From Micromonospora kangleipakensis (GTDB lineage Bacteria > Actinomycetota > Actinomycetes > Mycobacteriales > Micromonosporaceae), in contig NZ_SHLD01000001.1 of NCBI RefSeq assembly GCF_004217615.1, positions 2,356,001 to 2,420,000 on the forward strand: a DNA stretch of 64,000 nucleotides, in the 5' to 3' direction. Position numbers and translations under genes: made by a program. Below, piece after piece: positions 1 through 7,619 of the stretch. Position 1 is the first letter of the stretch; each line of letters begins with the position of its first letter. The notes under the pieces were generated by a model that saw nothing but the letters and a program-made list of their open reading frames with translations, made no database searches and was not told the DNA's origin.

Positions 1-461
1 AGGGCACAGACGATGCCGGTCCGGTCCTTGCCGGCGACGCAGTGCACCACCACCGGCGCGTTGGCGCTGTCGGCGATCAGGCCGACCGCCTCGGCCAGCC
101 CGGCGGTGCCGGTCTCGGCCAGGTCCGCGTACCGGTCGGCGAGGTAGCGGGCGAGGGTCTGGGCAGGGTCGTACCGGATCCCGGCCCAGTCCCGGTGCTC
201 CGGGTGGATGTGCCGGTAGGTGAGCCCGTCGTACGCGGGCACCCGGCCGTCCCGCTCCACCTCGGTGGGACGGCGCAGATCGATGACGGTCCGGATGCCG
301 AGGGCGGTGAACGCCTCCCGGTCGGTCTCGTCGATCCGGTGCAGCGAGTCGGAGCGGTAGAGCCGGCCCCGGCGGACGGTACGCCCGTCGTGGCCGGTGT
401 GTCCGCCGACGTCGCGGAAGTTGAAAAGGGCGGGGAACGGGCTGGTCTCGGTGGCGTCCAC
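1..461 (-). CDS. Tyrosine/serine protein phosphatase, 3' end outside window
   Basis: The reading frame leaves the window at base 1, so the C-terminus is missing. Near the N-terminus it has NFRDVGG, and at about residue 138 the Cys-loop VVHCVAGKDRTG, which holds the nucleophilic Cys and the phosphate-binding Arg of the HCx5R phosphatases (Y_phosphatase3 family). It is probably a cytosolic phosphatase acting on phospho-Tyr/Ser or phosphoinositides; the substrate is unknown. I chose GTG at 461 because a TACCGT box lies 7 nt before it, the leaderless layout seen elsewhere here. GTG at 470 is in frame and possible. Confidence 0.85.
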   Translation of the reverse strand, partial: MDATETSPFPALFNFRDVGGHTGHDGRTVRRGRLYRSDSLHRIDETDREAFTALGIRTVIDLRRPTEVERDGRVPAYDGLTYRHIHPEHRDWAGIRYDPAQTLARYLADRYADLAETGTAGLAEAVGLIADSANAPVVVHCVAGKDRTGIVCA

Positions 462-468
462 CCTTGAC

Positions 469-474
469 ACGGTA
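469..474 (-). promoter_or_regulatory. -10-like box TACCGT of a leaderless promoter
   Basis: TACCGT on the minus strand ends 7 nt before GTG 461, so transcription would start at or next to the start codon. It lies in the base of the downstream arm of a terminator hairpin. Confidence 0.4.
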
Positions 475-506
475 ACGGCCGGTGGGGCGTCGCCCCACCG
501 GCCGTT
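474..506 (-). terminator. Strong hairpin after the PRC-barrel gene
   Basis: A perfect 15-bp inverted repeat (474-488 with 492-506) has a 3-nt loop. It sits between the PRC-barrel gene and the phosphatase gene. There is no clear U-tract, as is common for hairpin terminators in high-GC actinobacteria. Confidence 0.6.
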
Positions 507-538
507 CTGCCCGATCATTGGACCAGGCTGCCGAGTCG

Positions 539-1003
539 TCAGACCCGCGCCGGGCCGTCCGGCGGCAGCGCGGAGTAGTTCTCGCCGTAGTAGCCGCCGA
601 GCTTGTCCCGGTAGGCCGGGTCGGCGTGGCTCGACTCGTCGTACTCCGGGGCGGCCTTGATCTGGTCCTTCTCCCGGTCGACGTAGACCTTGCGCTCGTC
701 GTGGTCGACGTGGCTCACGGTGCCGGCCGGCAGCATGACCTTCTTGCCGAAGATCCACGGGCCGGTGTCGACCACCAGGTAGCTGTCGTTGACCTCGTGA
801 CTGGCGCTGTCGATCTTGCCGATGCTGCCGTCGGTGGCCTCGACCTTGTAGCCCACCAGGTCGGCGCTGGCGATGCCCGCCTCGTCCCGGTAGCGCCACG
901 GGTCGAACGCGCCGGCCGGCGCGCCGCCGGCGACGGTGCCCTGACCGCCGTCGATCATCGGGTCGGTGGTGCCGTGCGTCGTGTGCGGATCAAGCCTGTC
1001 CAT
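539..1003 (-). CDS. PRC-barrel domain protein
   Basis: A 154-residue soluble protein. The central region, about residues 45-125 (SADLVGYKVEATDGSIGKID through VYVDREKDQIKAAPEY), is a PRC-barrel, a small beta-barrel found in RimM, photosynthetic reaction-centre H subunit and many actinobacterial stress proteins. The tail is rich in Tyr and Gly (GGYYGENYSALPPD). The start ATG has AGGAGT 7 nt upstream; a longer frame begins at 1063 but lacks a ribosome site. The upstream GGTT-N15-GGGTAG sequence resembles a SigB-type promoter, which fits a general-stress role. The biochemical function is unknown. Confidence 0.85.
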   Translation of the reverse strand: MDRLDPHTTHGTTDPMIDGGQGTVAGGAPAGAFDPWRYRDEAGIASADLVGYKVEATDGSIGKIDSASHEVNDSYLVVDTGPWIFGKKVMLPAGTVSHVDHDERKVYVDREKDQIKAAPEYDESSHADPAYRDKLGGYYGENYSALPPDGPARV

Positions 1004-1071
1004 GAGGGATACTCCTGTCCCGACTGTCGTAGTCGTCGTGGAGAGTGCGTTTTCCGCTGTCACAGGTACTT

Positions 1072-1096
1072 CTACCCACCTGTCGGTTTTCCAACC
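1072..1096 (-). promoter_or_regulatory. SigB-like promoter of the PRC-barrel gene
   Basis: On the minus strand GGTT (1096-1093) is followed by 15 nt and GGGTAG (1077-1072), matching the GNNT-N14-16-GGGTA(C/T) pattern known for Streptomyces SigB except for the last base. It lies about 70 nt upstream of ATG 1003. The sigma factor assignment is inference. Confidence 0.4.
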
Positions 1097-1107
1097 ACGA
1101 GACGGCG

Positions 1108-1141
1108 AAGGGCCGGCGCCGCGGTCGCGGCACCGGCCCTT
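1108..1141 (-). terminator. Hairpin downstream of ahpCD
   Basis: A 15-bp inverted repeat (1108-1122 with 1127-1141) with one C/A mismatch and a 4-nt loop begins 13 nt beyond the ahpD stop codon. It separates ahpCD from the PRC-barrel promoter. Confidence 0.55.
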
Positions 1142-1153
1142 GGTTCGTACGGC

Positions 1154-1684
1154 TCAGCCGAGCGCGGCCTCCGCGTCGAGGGCCACCGCGGCGGCGTGCA
1201 CGACGGCGGCGATCCGCAGCCCCTCGTGCACCTGCTCCCGGGTGAACCCGGTGCCGCGCAGGGTCTTCTCGTGCGACTCCAGGCAGACGCCGCAGCCGGT
1301 GATCGCCGAGACGGCGAGGCACCAGAGCTCGAAGTCGGCCTTCTCCACGCCGGGCCGGGCGATGATCTGCATCCGCAGCCGGGCCGGCATCGAGGCGTAC
1401 TGCTCGTCGCCGATCAGGTGCTTGGCCCGGTAGTAGACGTTGTTCATCGCCATGATCGTGGCGGCGCCCTTGGCCGCCTCGATCGCCTCCGGCTTGAGCT
1501 GGGTGGCCGCCTCGGCGGCGATCTCCCGCAGCACCATCGGGTTGCGGGCCGCCACCGCGCAGGCCAGGGCGGTGCCCCAGGCCTGCAACGACGTCAGCGT
1601 GGAGGTGCTGATGGTCGAGCCGAGGTTGAGCTTGATGTCCTTGGCGTACTCGGGCAGGGCCGCCTTGACCGCGTCCAGACCCAT
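1154..1684 (-). CDS. ahpD: Alkyl hydroperoxide reductase AhpD
   Basis: A 176-residue carboxymuconolactone-decarboxylase-fold thiol oxidoreductase. It has the CGVCLESHEK motif with C131 and C134 and H138, matching the Cys-X2-Cys and His of mycobacterial AhpD (C130/C133/H137). In the family it passes electrons from a lipoamide/SucB-type system to oxidised AhpC. ATG 1684 begins one base after the ahpC stop codon, so the pair is surely co-transcribed and probably translationally coupled. The length is normal for the family. Confidence 0.95.
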   Translation of the reverse strand: MGLDAVKAALPEYAKDIKLNLGSTISTSTLTSLQAWGTALACAVAARNPMVLREIAAEAATQLKPEAIEAAKGAATIMAMNNVYYRAKHLIGDEQYASMPARLRMQIIARPGVEKADFELWCLAVSAITGCGVCLESHEKTLRGTGFTREQVHEGLRIAAVVHAAAVALDAEAALG

Positions 1685-1685
1685 G

Positions 1686-2246
1686 TCAGGCCCCGGCCCC
1701 GGCGAGCAGCGCGTTGGCGTCGAGGGTCGCGCCACCCTTGTTCCAGTTGCACGGGCAGAGCTCGTCCGTCTGCAGCGCGTCGAGCACCCGCAGCACCTCG
1801 GAGACGTTCCGGCCCACGGAGCCGGCGGTCACCATGGCGAACTGGATCTCGTTGTCCGGGTCGACGATGAAGGTGGCCCGCTGGGCGACGCCGTCCTCGC
1901 CGAGCACGCCGCAGTCGGCGGTCAGCTCGCGCTTGATGTCGCTGAGCATCGGGAAGGGCAGCTCGCGCAGGTCCGGGTGGTCCTTGCGCCAGGCGTAGTG
2001 GACGAACTCGTTGTCCACCGAGACGCCGAGCACCTGGGCGTCGCGGTCGGCGAAATCGCAATTGAGGCGACCGAACTCGGCGATCTCCGTCGGGCAGATG
2101 AAGGTGAAGTCCTTCGGCCAGAAGAAGACCACCCGCCACTTGCCCTCGTGGGACTTGTGGTTGATCGTCTCGAACGCCTTGTCGGCGTCGAGCGACACGC
2201 AGGCGGTGAGTTCGTACTCAGGGAAGCGGTCACCGACAGTGAGCAC
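1686..2246 (-). CDS. ahpC: Alkyl hydroperoxide reductase AhpC (peroxiredoxin)
   Basis: A 186-residue typical 2-Cys peroxiredoxin. FTFICPTE holds the peroxidatic C51, and DELCPCNW near the C-terminus holds C164 and C166, the double resolving-Cys pattern of mycobacterial AhpC. It reduces H2O2, organic peroxides and peroxynitrite and is recycled by the adjacent AhpD. The start is GTG 2246 with GGAGG 5 nt upstream. No oxyR or other peroxide regulator is next to it. A short inverted repeat (CTGGA-N5-TCCAG, 2290-2304) lies upstream, but I cannot assign it to a regulator. Confidence 0.95.
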   Translation of the reverse strand: MLTVGDRFPEYELTACVSLDADKAFETINHKSHEGKWRVVFFWPKDFTFICPTEIAEFGRLNCDFADRDAQVLGVSVDNEFVHYAWRKDHPDLRELPFPMLSDIKRELTADCGVLGEDGVAQRATFIVDPDNEIQFAMVTAGSVGRNVSEVLRVLDALQTDELCPCNWNKGGATLDANALLAGAGA

Positions 2247-2468
2247 GGGTCCTCCTTGCAGCGGCTTGTCAGCGGCGCGAGGCCGGTAACTGGATCGGTT
2301 CCAGATACTTCCGCAGCGATGTTTCCGCCTGGTGGCGGCCGGGTGACTTGTGAAGCCGATCACGACGGGCGGGTTCCGCCCCGACCCCGGCCGTCGATCA
2401 GGTATCGGCCACCCTCCGTCACTGTCCCGATATGTGGATTGTGCCTCCCAAAACCAGGGTCGAGGTGG

Positions 2469-2474
2469 CAAAGT
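2469..2474 (+). promoter_or_regulatory. -10-like box CAAAGT before the cimA leader ORF
   Basis: CAAAGT ends 7 nt before the GTG of a 10-codon leader ORF. It deviates from TANNNT at the first base. No convincing -35 box was found. Confidence 0.35.
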
Positions 2475-2481
2475 AGCGATC

Positions 2482-2514
2482 GTGACCAGCTCCGTCCTGA
2501 TTATTGGCAGCTAG
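2482..2514 (+). CDS. Putative cimA leader peptide MTSSVLIIGS
   Basis: GTG ACC AGC TCC GTC CTG ATT ATT GGC AGC TAG encodes ten residues with a run Val-Leu-Ile-Ile, all three branched-chain amino acids, directly upstream of a branched-chain biosynthesis gene. ATT is a rare Ile codon in this high-GC genome, and two in a row would favour ribosome stalling. No Shine-Dalgarno is suitably placed; the -10-like box 7 nt upstream suggests a leaderless transcript. An intrinsic terminator follows 31 nt after the stop. Ribosome-mediated attenuation is an inference from this layout. Confidence 0.55.
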   Translation: MTSSVLIIGS

Positions 2515-2544
2515 CGCGCCGGCTTCCCCTCTCGCCGAGCGCGC
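2514..2544 (+). promoter_or_regulatory. Hairpin between leader ORF and attenuator terminator
   Basis: GCGCGC at 2514-2519 can pair with GCGCGC at 2539-2544. The 5' arm overlaps the leader stop codon, so a ribosome at the stop would mask it. It abuts the terminator stem, but no sequence clearly complementary to the terminator's left arm was found. Confidence 0.35.
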
Positions 2545-2545
2545 A

Positions 2546-2575
2546 GACCTCCCGCATCCCGCGGGGGGTCTTTTT
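2546..2575 (+). terminator. Intrinsic terminator in the cimA leader (attenuator)
   Basis: GACCTCCCGC (2546-2555) pairs with GCGGGGGGTC (2561-2570), 10 bp with one G-U and a 5-nt loop, followed at once by TTTTT. It is the best U-tract terminator in the window, yet it lies 34 nt upstream of the cimA start rather than after a gene. That argues for conditional termination. Confidence 0.75.
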
Positions 2576-2609
2576 GTTGCTTCCGCCGTGGTTCGAGAAG
2601 AGGACTTCC

Positions 2610-4193
2610 ATGACCTTCCAGGTGTACGACACGACGCTGCGCGACGGCGCCCAGCGCGAGGGGCTCAGCTACTCGGTCGTCGACAAGCTCGCCGTGGCCC
2701 GGCTGCTCGACGAGTTCGGCGTCGGCTTCATCGAGGGCGGCTGGCCGGGCGCCGTGCCGAAGGACACCGAGTTCTTCCGCCGGGCGCGCACCGAACTGGA
2801 GCTGCGGCACGCGATCCTGGTCGCCTTCGGCGCCACCCGCAAGGCCGGCGTCGCCGTCGACGCCGACCCGCAGGTGCGCGGCCTGCTGGACGCGCAGACC
2901 CCGGCGGTCGCCCTGGTCGCCAAGGCCGACATCCGGCACGTGGAGCGGGCTCTGCGCACCAGCGGCGCGGAGAACCTCGCGATGATCCACGACACGGTGA
3001 CCCACCTGGTGAAGGAGGGGCGGCGGGTCTTCGTCGACGGCGAGCACTTCTTCGACGGGTGGCGACACGACCCGGCGTACACCGCCGCGGTGGTGGAGGC
3101 GGCGCTGGCCGCCGGCGCCGAGCGGATGGTGCTCTGCGACACCAACGGCGGCATGCTGCCGTCCCAGGTCACCGCCGCCATCGCCGAGCTGACCGCGCGG
3201 GTCGGCGTCGGCCCGGAGCTGTTCGGCATGCACGCGCAGAACGACACCGCCTGCGCGGTGGCCAACACCATCGCCGCCGTCGAGGCCGGGGTACGGCACT
3301 TCCAGGGCACCGCCAACGGGTACGGCGAGCGCCCCGGCAACGCCGACATCTTCGCGGTCGTCGCCAACCTCCAGCTCAAGCTCGGGCTGCCCGTCCTCCC
3401 GGACGGCTGCCTGGAACAGATGGTGCGGGTCTCGCACGCCATCGCCGAGATCGCCAACATCGCCCCCGACACCCACCAGGCGTACGCCGGGGCCGCCGCC
3501 TTCGCCCACAAGGCGGGGCTGCACGCGAGCGCGATCAAGGTCGACCCGTTGCTCTACAACCACGTGGACCCGGCGGTGGTGGGCAACGACATGCGGATCC
3601 TGGTGACCGAGATGGCCGGCCGGGCCAGCGTCGAGCTCAAGAGCCGCGAGCTGGGCCTGGACCTGGCCGGCCATCCGGACGCGCTGTCGAGGGTGACCAA
3701 GCGGGTCAAGGAGCTGGAGGCGGGCGGCTGGTCGTTCGAGGCGGCCGACGCCTCGTTCGAGCTGCTGGTCCGCTCCGAGCTGCCGGACCGGGCGGCACCC
3801 CGGCCGTTCGCCCTGGAGTCCTACCGGGTGATCGTCGAACACCGGGAGGACGGCGCGGTGGTCTCCGAGGCCACGGTCAAGATCCGGGTACGCGGCGAGC
3901 GGGTGATCGCCACCGCCGAGGGGAACGGTCCGGTCAACGCCCTGGACGAGGCGCTGCGGGTCGGGCTGGCCCGGCACTACCCGGAGCTGCGCGACTTCGA
4001 GCTGGCCGACTACAAGGTCCGCATCCTGGAGGGCAGCCACGGCACCGGCGCGGTGACCCGGGTGCTGGTGGAGACCGCCGGCGCCGGGGGCCGCGACTGG
4101 ACCACGGTGGGGGTCCACCCCAACGTGGTCGAGGCCTCCTGGCACGCCCTGGTCGATTCGCTCACCTACGGTCTCGACCGCGCCCGGGTGTGA
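2610..4193 (+). CDS. cimA: (R)-citramalate synthase CimA
   Basis: A 527-residue member of the isopropylmalate/homocitrate synthase family. The N-terminal HMGL-type TIM barrel starts with VYDTTLRDGAQREG, whose Arg-Asp binds metal and keto acid. HAQNDTACAVAN and GTANGYGERPGNAD follow in mid-protein, then a linker, and a C-terminal LeuA-dimer regulatory domain (about 395-527). The length and the GAQREG signature fit the citramalate synthase subgroup (TIGR00977-like). The reaction is pyruvate + acetyl-CoA to (R)-citramalate, the threonine-independent isoleucine route. The C-terminal domain implies feedback inhibition, and the leader implies attenuation as well. Confidence 0.88.
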   Translation: MTFQVYDTTLRDGAQREGLSYSVVDKLAVARLLDEFGVGFIEGGWPGAVPKDTEFFRRARTELELRHAILVAFGATRKAGVAVDADPQVRGLLDAQTPAVALVAKADIRHVERALRTSGAENLAMIHDTVTHLVKEGRRVFVDGEHFFDGWRHDPAYTAAVVEAALAAGAERMVLCDTNGGMLPSQVTAAIAELTARVGVGPELFGMHAQNDTACAVANTIAAVEAGVRHFQGTANGYGERPGNADIFAVVANLQLKLGLPVLPDGCLEQMVRVSHAIAEIANIAPDTHQAYAGAAAFAHKAGLHASAIKVDPLLYNHVDPAVVGNDMRILVTEMAGRASVELKSRELGLDLAGHPDALSRVTKRVKELEAGGWSFEAADASFELLVRSELPDRAAPRPFALESYRVIVEHREDGAVVSEATVKIRVRGERVIATAEGNGPVNALDEALRVGLARHYPELRDFELADYKVRILEGSHGTGAVTRVLVETAGAGGRDWTTVGVHPNVVEASWHALVDSLTYGLDRARV

Positions 4194-4199
4194 CGCTGG

Positions 4200-5189
4200 T
4201 CAGGTGGCGGGCAGGCGGAGTTCGGCGAGGACGGCGCGGTGGTCGCTGCCGGGGAGACCGTGCACGGTGACCGACCGGACGGCGATGCGGCGGTCGGCCA
4301 GGACGTGGTCGATGGTGACCGGCGGGATCAGGTCGCCGTCGTAGGGGCCCCAGGTGCCGGCCAGGCCGGCACCGGCCTGATCGGCGGCGTCGACGTACCC
4401 GGTGCGGATGAGGGCGCGGAGCGGGGTGTGGTCGAGGGTGGCGTTGAAGTCCCCGGCCAGGATGCTCAGCCTCTCGTCCGGGGTGGCCGGCGGCTGCGCC
4501 CGCAGGTCGGTCCACCAGTCCGGGACCACCTCGACGGCGTACGGGGCGGCCGGGTGCGCCGACTCGACCCGGAGCGGCGGCGCGCCCGGCACGATGAGGG
4601 TTCCGTAGGCCTGGCTGAAGAAGAAACCCTGGTTGCGGCGCACCCCCGCCTCGGTGATCGGGAACCGGGCGTAGAGGCCCGAGCCGGTGGTGCCCAGCTC
4701 GGGGTTGAGCTGCCGGTGGGGCAGCAGCTCGGCCAGCCCCAGCCGATCCAGCTCGGCGGCTATCCCCGGGGTGAACTCCTGCACGGTCAGCACGTCCACC
4801 CGGTGCGCGCGGACCAGGTCGACCAGGGTGGGCGGGTCGGCGCTGCCCTTGAGCAGGTTGGCGGTGAGCAGCCGCAGGGTGGGCCCGCCGACCGTCGGCT
4901 GCCCGGAGGCGAACGCGCGGGGCGTCACCACGCCGACCAGCGCCAGCGCCGCGACGGCCGCGACGACCGCGGGCCAGCGGCGCCGCAGGGCGAGCGCCAG
5001 CACGAGCGGGGCCAGCGTCCCGATGGCAACGTACGGGGTGAAGGCGACCGCCTGCACCAGCGGCCCGCGTTCCAGCCCGGCGAGCCGGAGCAGCGCCCAG
5101 GCCGCCCCTGGCCCGACGCCGAGCCAGCAGGCCGCCGTCGCCGCCCGGGCCTGCCATTCGACCCGCCGCTGAGGCGTCCCCGTGGCCAC
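4200..5189 (-). CDS. Membrane-anchored endonuclease/exonuclease/phosphatase protein
   Basis: A 329-residue protein with three N-terminal hydrophobic segments (about 12-35, 42-66 and 70-90) followed by an extracytoplasmic EEP domain. Conserved elements present are LLTANLLKG, VLTVQEF (metal-binding Glu), LAGDFNATLDH (Asp and Asn), TIDHVLA and LPGSDHRAVL (catalytic His). Such proteins hydrolyse phosphodiester bonds; the substrate is unknown. GTG 5189 was chosen because TAGCGT lies 7 nt before it; the frame stays open to 5585 and ATG 5309 is an alternative. Its stop is only 6 nt from the convergent cimA stop. A second, broken EEP gene lies at 20.3-21.8 kb. Confidence 0.8.
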   Translation of the reverse strand: MATGTPQRRVEWQARAATAACWLGVGPGAAWALLRLAGLERGPLVQAVAFTPYVAIGTLAPLVLALALRRRWPAVVAAVAALALVGVVTPRAFASGQPTVGGPTLRLLTANLLKGSADPPTLVDLVRAHRVDVLTVQEFTPGIAAELDRLGLAELLPHRQLNPELGTTGSGLYARFPITEAGVRRNQGFFFSQAYGTLIVPGAPPLRVESAHPAAPYAVEVVPDWWTDLRAQPPATPDERLSILAGDFNATLDHTPLRALIRTGYVDAADQAGAGLAGTWGPYDGDLIPPVTIDHVLADRRIAVRSVTVHGLPGSDHRAVLAELRLPAT

Positions 5190-5196
5190 CACGTCC

Positions 5197-5202
5197 ACGC
5201 TA
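5197..5202 (-). promoter_or_regulatory. -10-like box TAGCGT (leaderless EEP gene)
   Basis: TAGCGT on the minus strand ends 7 nt before GTG 5189. The interval from here to 5498 (about 300 nt) otherwise contains no gene I can support. Confidence 0.35.
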
Positions 5203-5498
5203 CCGGTCGACGCGTCAGTCTGTTGCCCGCCGCCGACCGACGATCCGCTCCACGTGCCGCCCGGTGGCGAGACCTCGGTCGCCCCACGGACCCTGACCCC
5301 CGACGCCATCTTCGCCCGGACCCGCAGCTCGTCCGGCAACCCGTCGGACCGGCCGTTCCACATCGTCATCGCCAACTGAGCGACGCACCGAACGTGCTGG
5401 CCCCGCCCCGGCGCGGGCCGGTGCCGTCCGGGCCCACCTGCGTCGGGCCGTACCGTCCGCGCCGTTACGGGCCGGTCGGGGGAGTTGTCCCGATTCGG

Positions 5499-5527
5499 GC
5501 GACAAAGGGCCGCTGAGGGCTGATAAT
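5499..5527 (+). promoter_or_regulatory. Candidate promoter of the moxR operon
   Basis: GCGACA (5499-5504) is followed by a 17-nt spacer and GATAAT (5522-5527). The moxR GTG lies 38 nt downstream. Confidence 0.4.
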
Positions 5528-5565
5528 CCGACGTTTGCGCACCGCCGGCACGGGAAGCAAGCACC

Positions 5566-6615
5566 GTGACGGACATCTCGGACACCCTGGCCAGCGTGCC
5601 CAGCCCGGTCGATGCCGACGCGAGCGGCGTCGAGCTGGATCAGACCCTCTTCGAGGTCAAACGCGTGATCGTGGGGCAGGATCGGCTCGTCGAACGCCTG
5701 CTCACAGCCCTGATCGCCGAGGGGCACTGCCTCCTTGAGGGTGTGCCCGGCGTCGCGAAGACGCTCGCCGCCCAGACTCTCGCCCGGGTCGTCGGGGGCA
5801 GCTTCTCCCGGATCCAGTTCACCCCCGACCTGGTCCCCTCGGACATCGTCGGCACCCGCATCTACCGCGCCTCCACGGAGACCTTCGACGTCGAGCTCGG
5901 TCCGATCATGGCCAACCTGGTCCTCGCCGACGAGATCAACCGGGCCCCGGCCAAGGTGCAGTCGGCGCTGCTGGAGGCGATGGCCGAGCGGCAGGTCTCG
6001 CTCGGCGGGCGGAGCTGGCCGGTCCCCGACCCGTTCCTGGTGCTGGCCACCCAGAACCCGATCGAGTCGGAGGGCGTCTACCAGCTTCCCGAGGCGCAGC
6101 GCGACCGGTTCCTGATGAAGGTCGTCGTCGACTACCCGAGCGACGCCGACGAGCTGGCCATCCTCTACCGGATGAGCGCCGACCGGCCCAGCCCCCGGCA
6201 GGTGCTCGACCCGCCCCGGCTGCGCGAGCTGCAGCGGCGCGCCGGCCACATCTTCGTGCACCACGCGCTGGCCGAGTACGTCGTCCGGCTCATCCTGTCC
6301 ACCCGGGACCCGGGCCGGTTCGGGCTGCCCGAGATCGCGCCGCTGCTGGCGTACGGGGCGAGTCCCCGGGCCACCCTCGGCCTGGTCGCCGCCGCCCGGG
6401 CCCAGGCGCTGCTGCGCGGGCGCGAGTACGTGCTGCCGGAGGACGTCCGGGAGCTGGCGGTGGACGTGCTCGCCCACCGGCTGGTGCTCTCCTTCGACGC
6501 GGTGGCGGACGGGGTCTCCGCCGAGGCGGTGGTGCGCCGGCTGGTCGAGGCGGTGCCGCCGCCCCGGGTCGCCACCGGCCACCCCGAGGTGGCGCCGGAC
6601 CTGGCAGCGGCATGA
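5566..6615 (+). CDS. MoxR-family AAA+ ATPase
   Basis: A 349-residue AAA+ ATPase. Walker A is EGVPGVAKT (about 60-68), Walker B LVLADEINRAP (about 121-131), then the sensor region LVLATQNPIESEG and the AAA lid-2 helices with LAYGASPRAT and VLPEDV. MoxR ATPases act as chaperones that mature or insert metal in partner proteins with VWA domains, and two such partners follow directly (overlap of 4 nt with the DUF58 gene, then the VWA gene). The start is GTG 5566 with a weak GGAAG upstream. Confidence 0.93.
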   Translation: MTDISDTLASVPSPVDADASGVELDQTLFEVKRVIVGQDRLVERLLTALIAEGHCLLEGVPGVAKTLAAQTLARVVGGSFSRIQFTPDLVPSDIVGTRIYRASTETFDVELGPIMANLVLADEINRAPAKVQSALLEAMAERQVSLGGRSWPVPDPFLVLATQNPIESEGVYQLPEAQRDRFLMKVVVDYPSDADELAILYRMSADRPSPRQVLDPPRLRELQRRAGHIFVHHALAEYVVRLILSTRDPGRFGLPEIAPLLAYGASPRATLGLVAAARAQALLRGREYVLPEDVRELAVDVLAHRLVLSFDAVADGVSAEAVVRRLVEAVPPPRVATGHPEVAPDLAAA

Positions 6616-7619
6616 GGCGGCGCCCCGCCCCGTCCCGTCCCGCCGATCCCGGCCTGGCCGACCTCGCCGGCGACCAGCGGCTGCGCCGGCTGGAACTGAC
6701 CGTGACCCGCCGGCTCGACGGGCTGCTGCACGGGCAGCACCGCGGCCTGCTGCCCGGGCCGGGCAGCGAGATCGCGGGCAGCCGCGAGTACCGCCCGGGC
6801 GAGGACGAGGTACGCCGGATGGACTGGGCGGTCACCGCCCGGACCACCGTCCCGCACGTCCGTGAGGTCGACGCCGACCGGGAGCTGACCACCTGGGTGC
6901 TGGTGGACGCCAGCCCCAGCATGGAGTACGGCACCGCCGAGCTGGACAAGCGGGAACTCGCGGTGGCCGCCGTCGCCGCGGTCGGCTTCCTCACCGCCGG
7001 CGTCGGCAACTGCCTCGGCGCGCAGGTGCTCGGCCCGGACGGCCTGCGCCGGTTTCCGGCCCGCAGCGGACGTACCCACCTGCTCGCGCTGCTCCGCGCG
7101 CTGCTCGCCGCCCCGCGCGCCGGCGGCTACGACGAGGAGACAGCTCCGCTCGTGCCGCCGACGCTCACCGACGGGCTCGACGGCGTGGGGCGGGTGGCGA
7201 ACCGGCGCGGGCTGGTCGTGGTGGTCTCCGACTTCCTCGACGGGCTGCCCGACGACCCGGCCGGCGCCCCGCCGTGGGAGGCGGGCCTGCGCCGGCTGGC
7301 CGTCCGGCACCAGGTGCTCGCCGTCGAGGTGACCGACCCGCGCGAGCTGGAGCTGCCGGACGTCGGCCTGATCACCCTGGTCGACCCGGAGACCGGCCGG
7401 CGGCGCGAGGTGTGGACCGGCGACCGGGCGCTGCGGGAGCGGTACGCCGAGGCCGCCGCCGCCCAGCGCGACCAGGTACGTCACGCGCTGCGCCGGTCCG
7501 GGGCGACCCACCTGGCGCTGCGGACGGACCGGGACTGGAGCGCCGACATCGTCCGGCACGTGCACGCCCAGCGTCGGCTGGTCGCCGCGCCGGCCGCGGC
7601 CCGGGGAGGTGCCGCGTGA
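6612..7619 (+). CDS. DUF58 domain protein
   Basis: A 335-residue protein starting in an ATGA overlap with moxR. It contains the DUF58 hallmark GSEIAGSREYRPGEDEVRRMDW (about 51-72) followed by a VWA-like fold with LVDASPSMEYG, a DxSxS metal-site motif. DUF58 proteins are standard partners of MoxR ATPases. No transmembrane segment is obvious, so it is likely cytosolic or membrane-associated. It overlaps the next gene by 4 nt (GTGA), so all three are translationally coupled. Confidence 0.9.
   Translation: MRRRPAPSRPADPGLADLAGDQRLRRLELTVTRRLDGLLHGQHRGLLPGPGSEIAGSREYRPGEDEVRRMDWAVTARTTVPHVREVDADRELTTWVLVDASPSMEYGTAELDKRELAVAAVAAVGFLTAGVGNCLGAQVLGPDGLRRFPARSGRTHLLALLRALLAAPRAGGYDEETAPLVPPTLTDGLDGVGRVANRRGLVVVVSDFLDGLPDDPAGAPPWEAGLRRLAVRHQVLAVEVTDPRELELPDVGLITLVDPETGRRREVWTGDRALRERYAEAAAAQRDQVRHALRRSGATHLALRTDRDWSADIVRHVHAQRRLVAAPAAARGGAA

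Noticed and set aside
2290..2304. OxyR site upstream of ahpC
   Set aside because: The short repeat CTGGA-N5-TCCAG does not match the spaced tetranucleotide OxyR pattern, and no oxyR gene is adjacent.
2461..2610. T-box riboswitch upstream of cimA
   Set aside because: No specifier-loop architecture and no conserved T-box antiterminator sequence; the leader is only about 130 nt. A leader peptide explains the region better.
2504..4270. Second plus-strand frame over cimA (588 codons) and a 544-codon antisense frame
   Set aside because: Arg/Gly/Ala-rich shadows of cimA, without conserved motifs.
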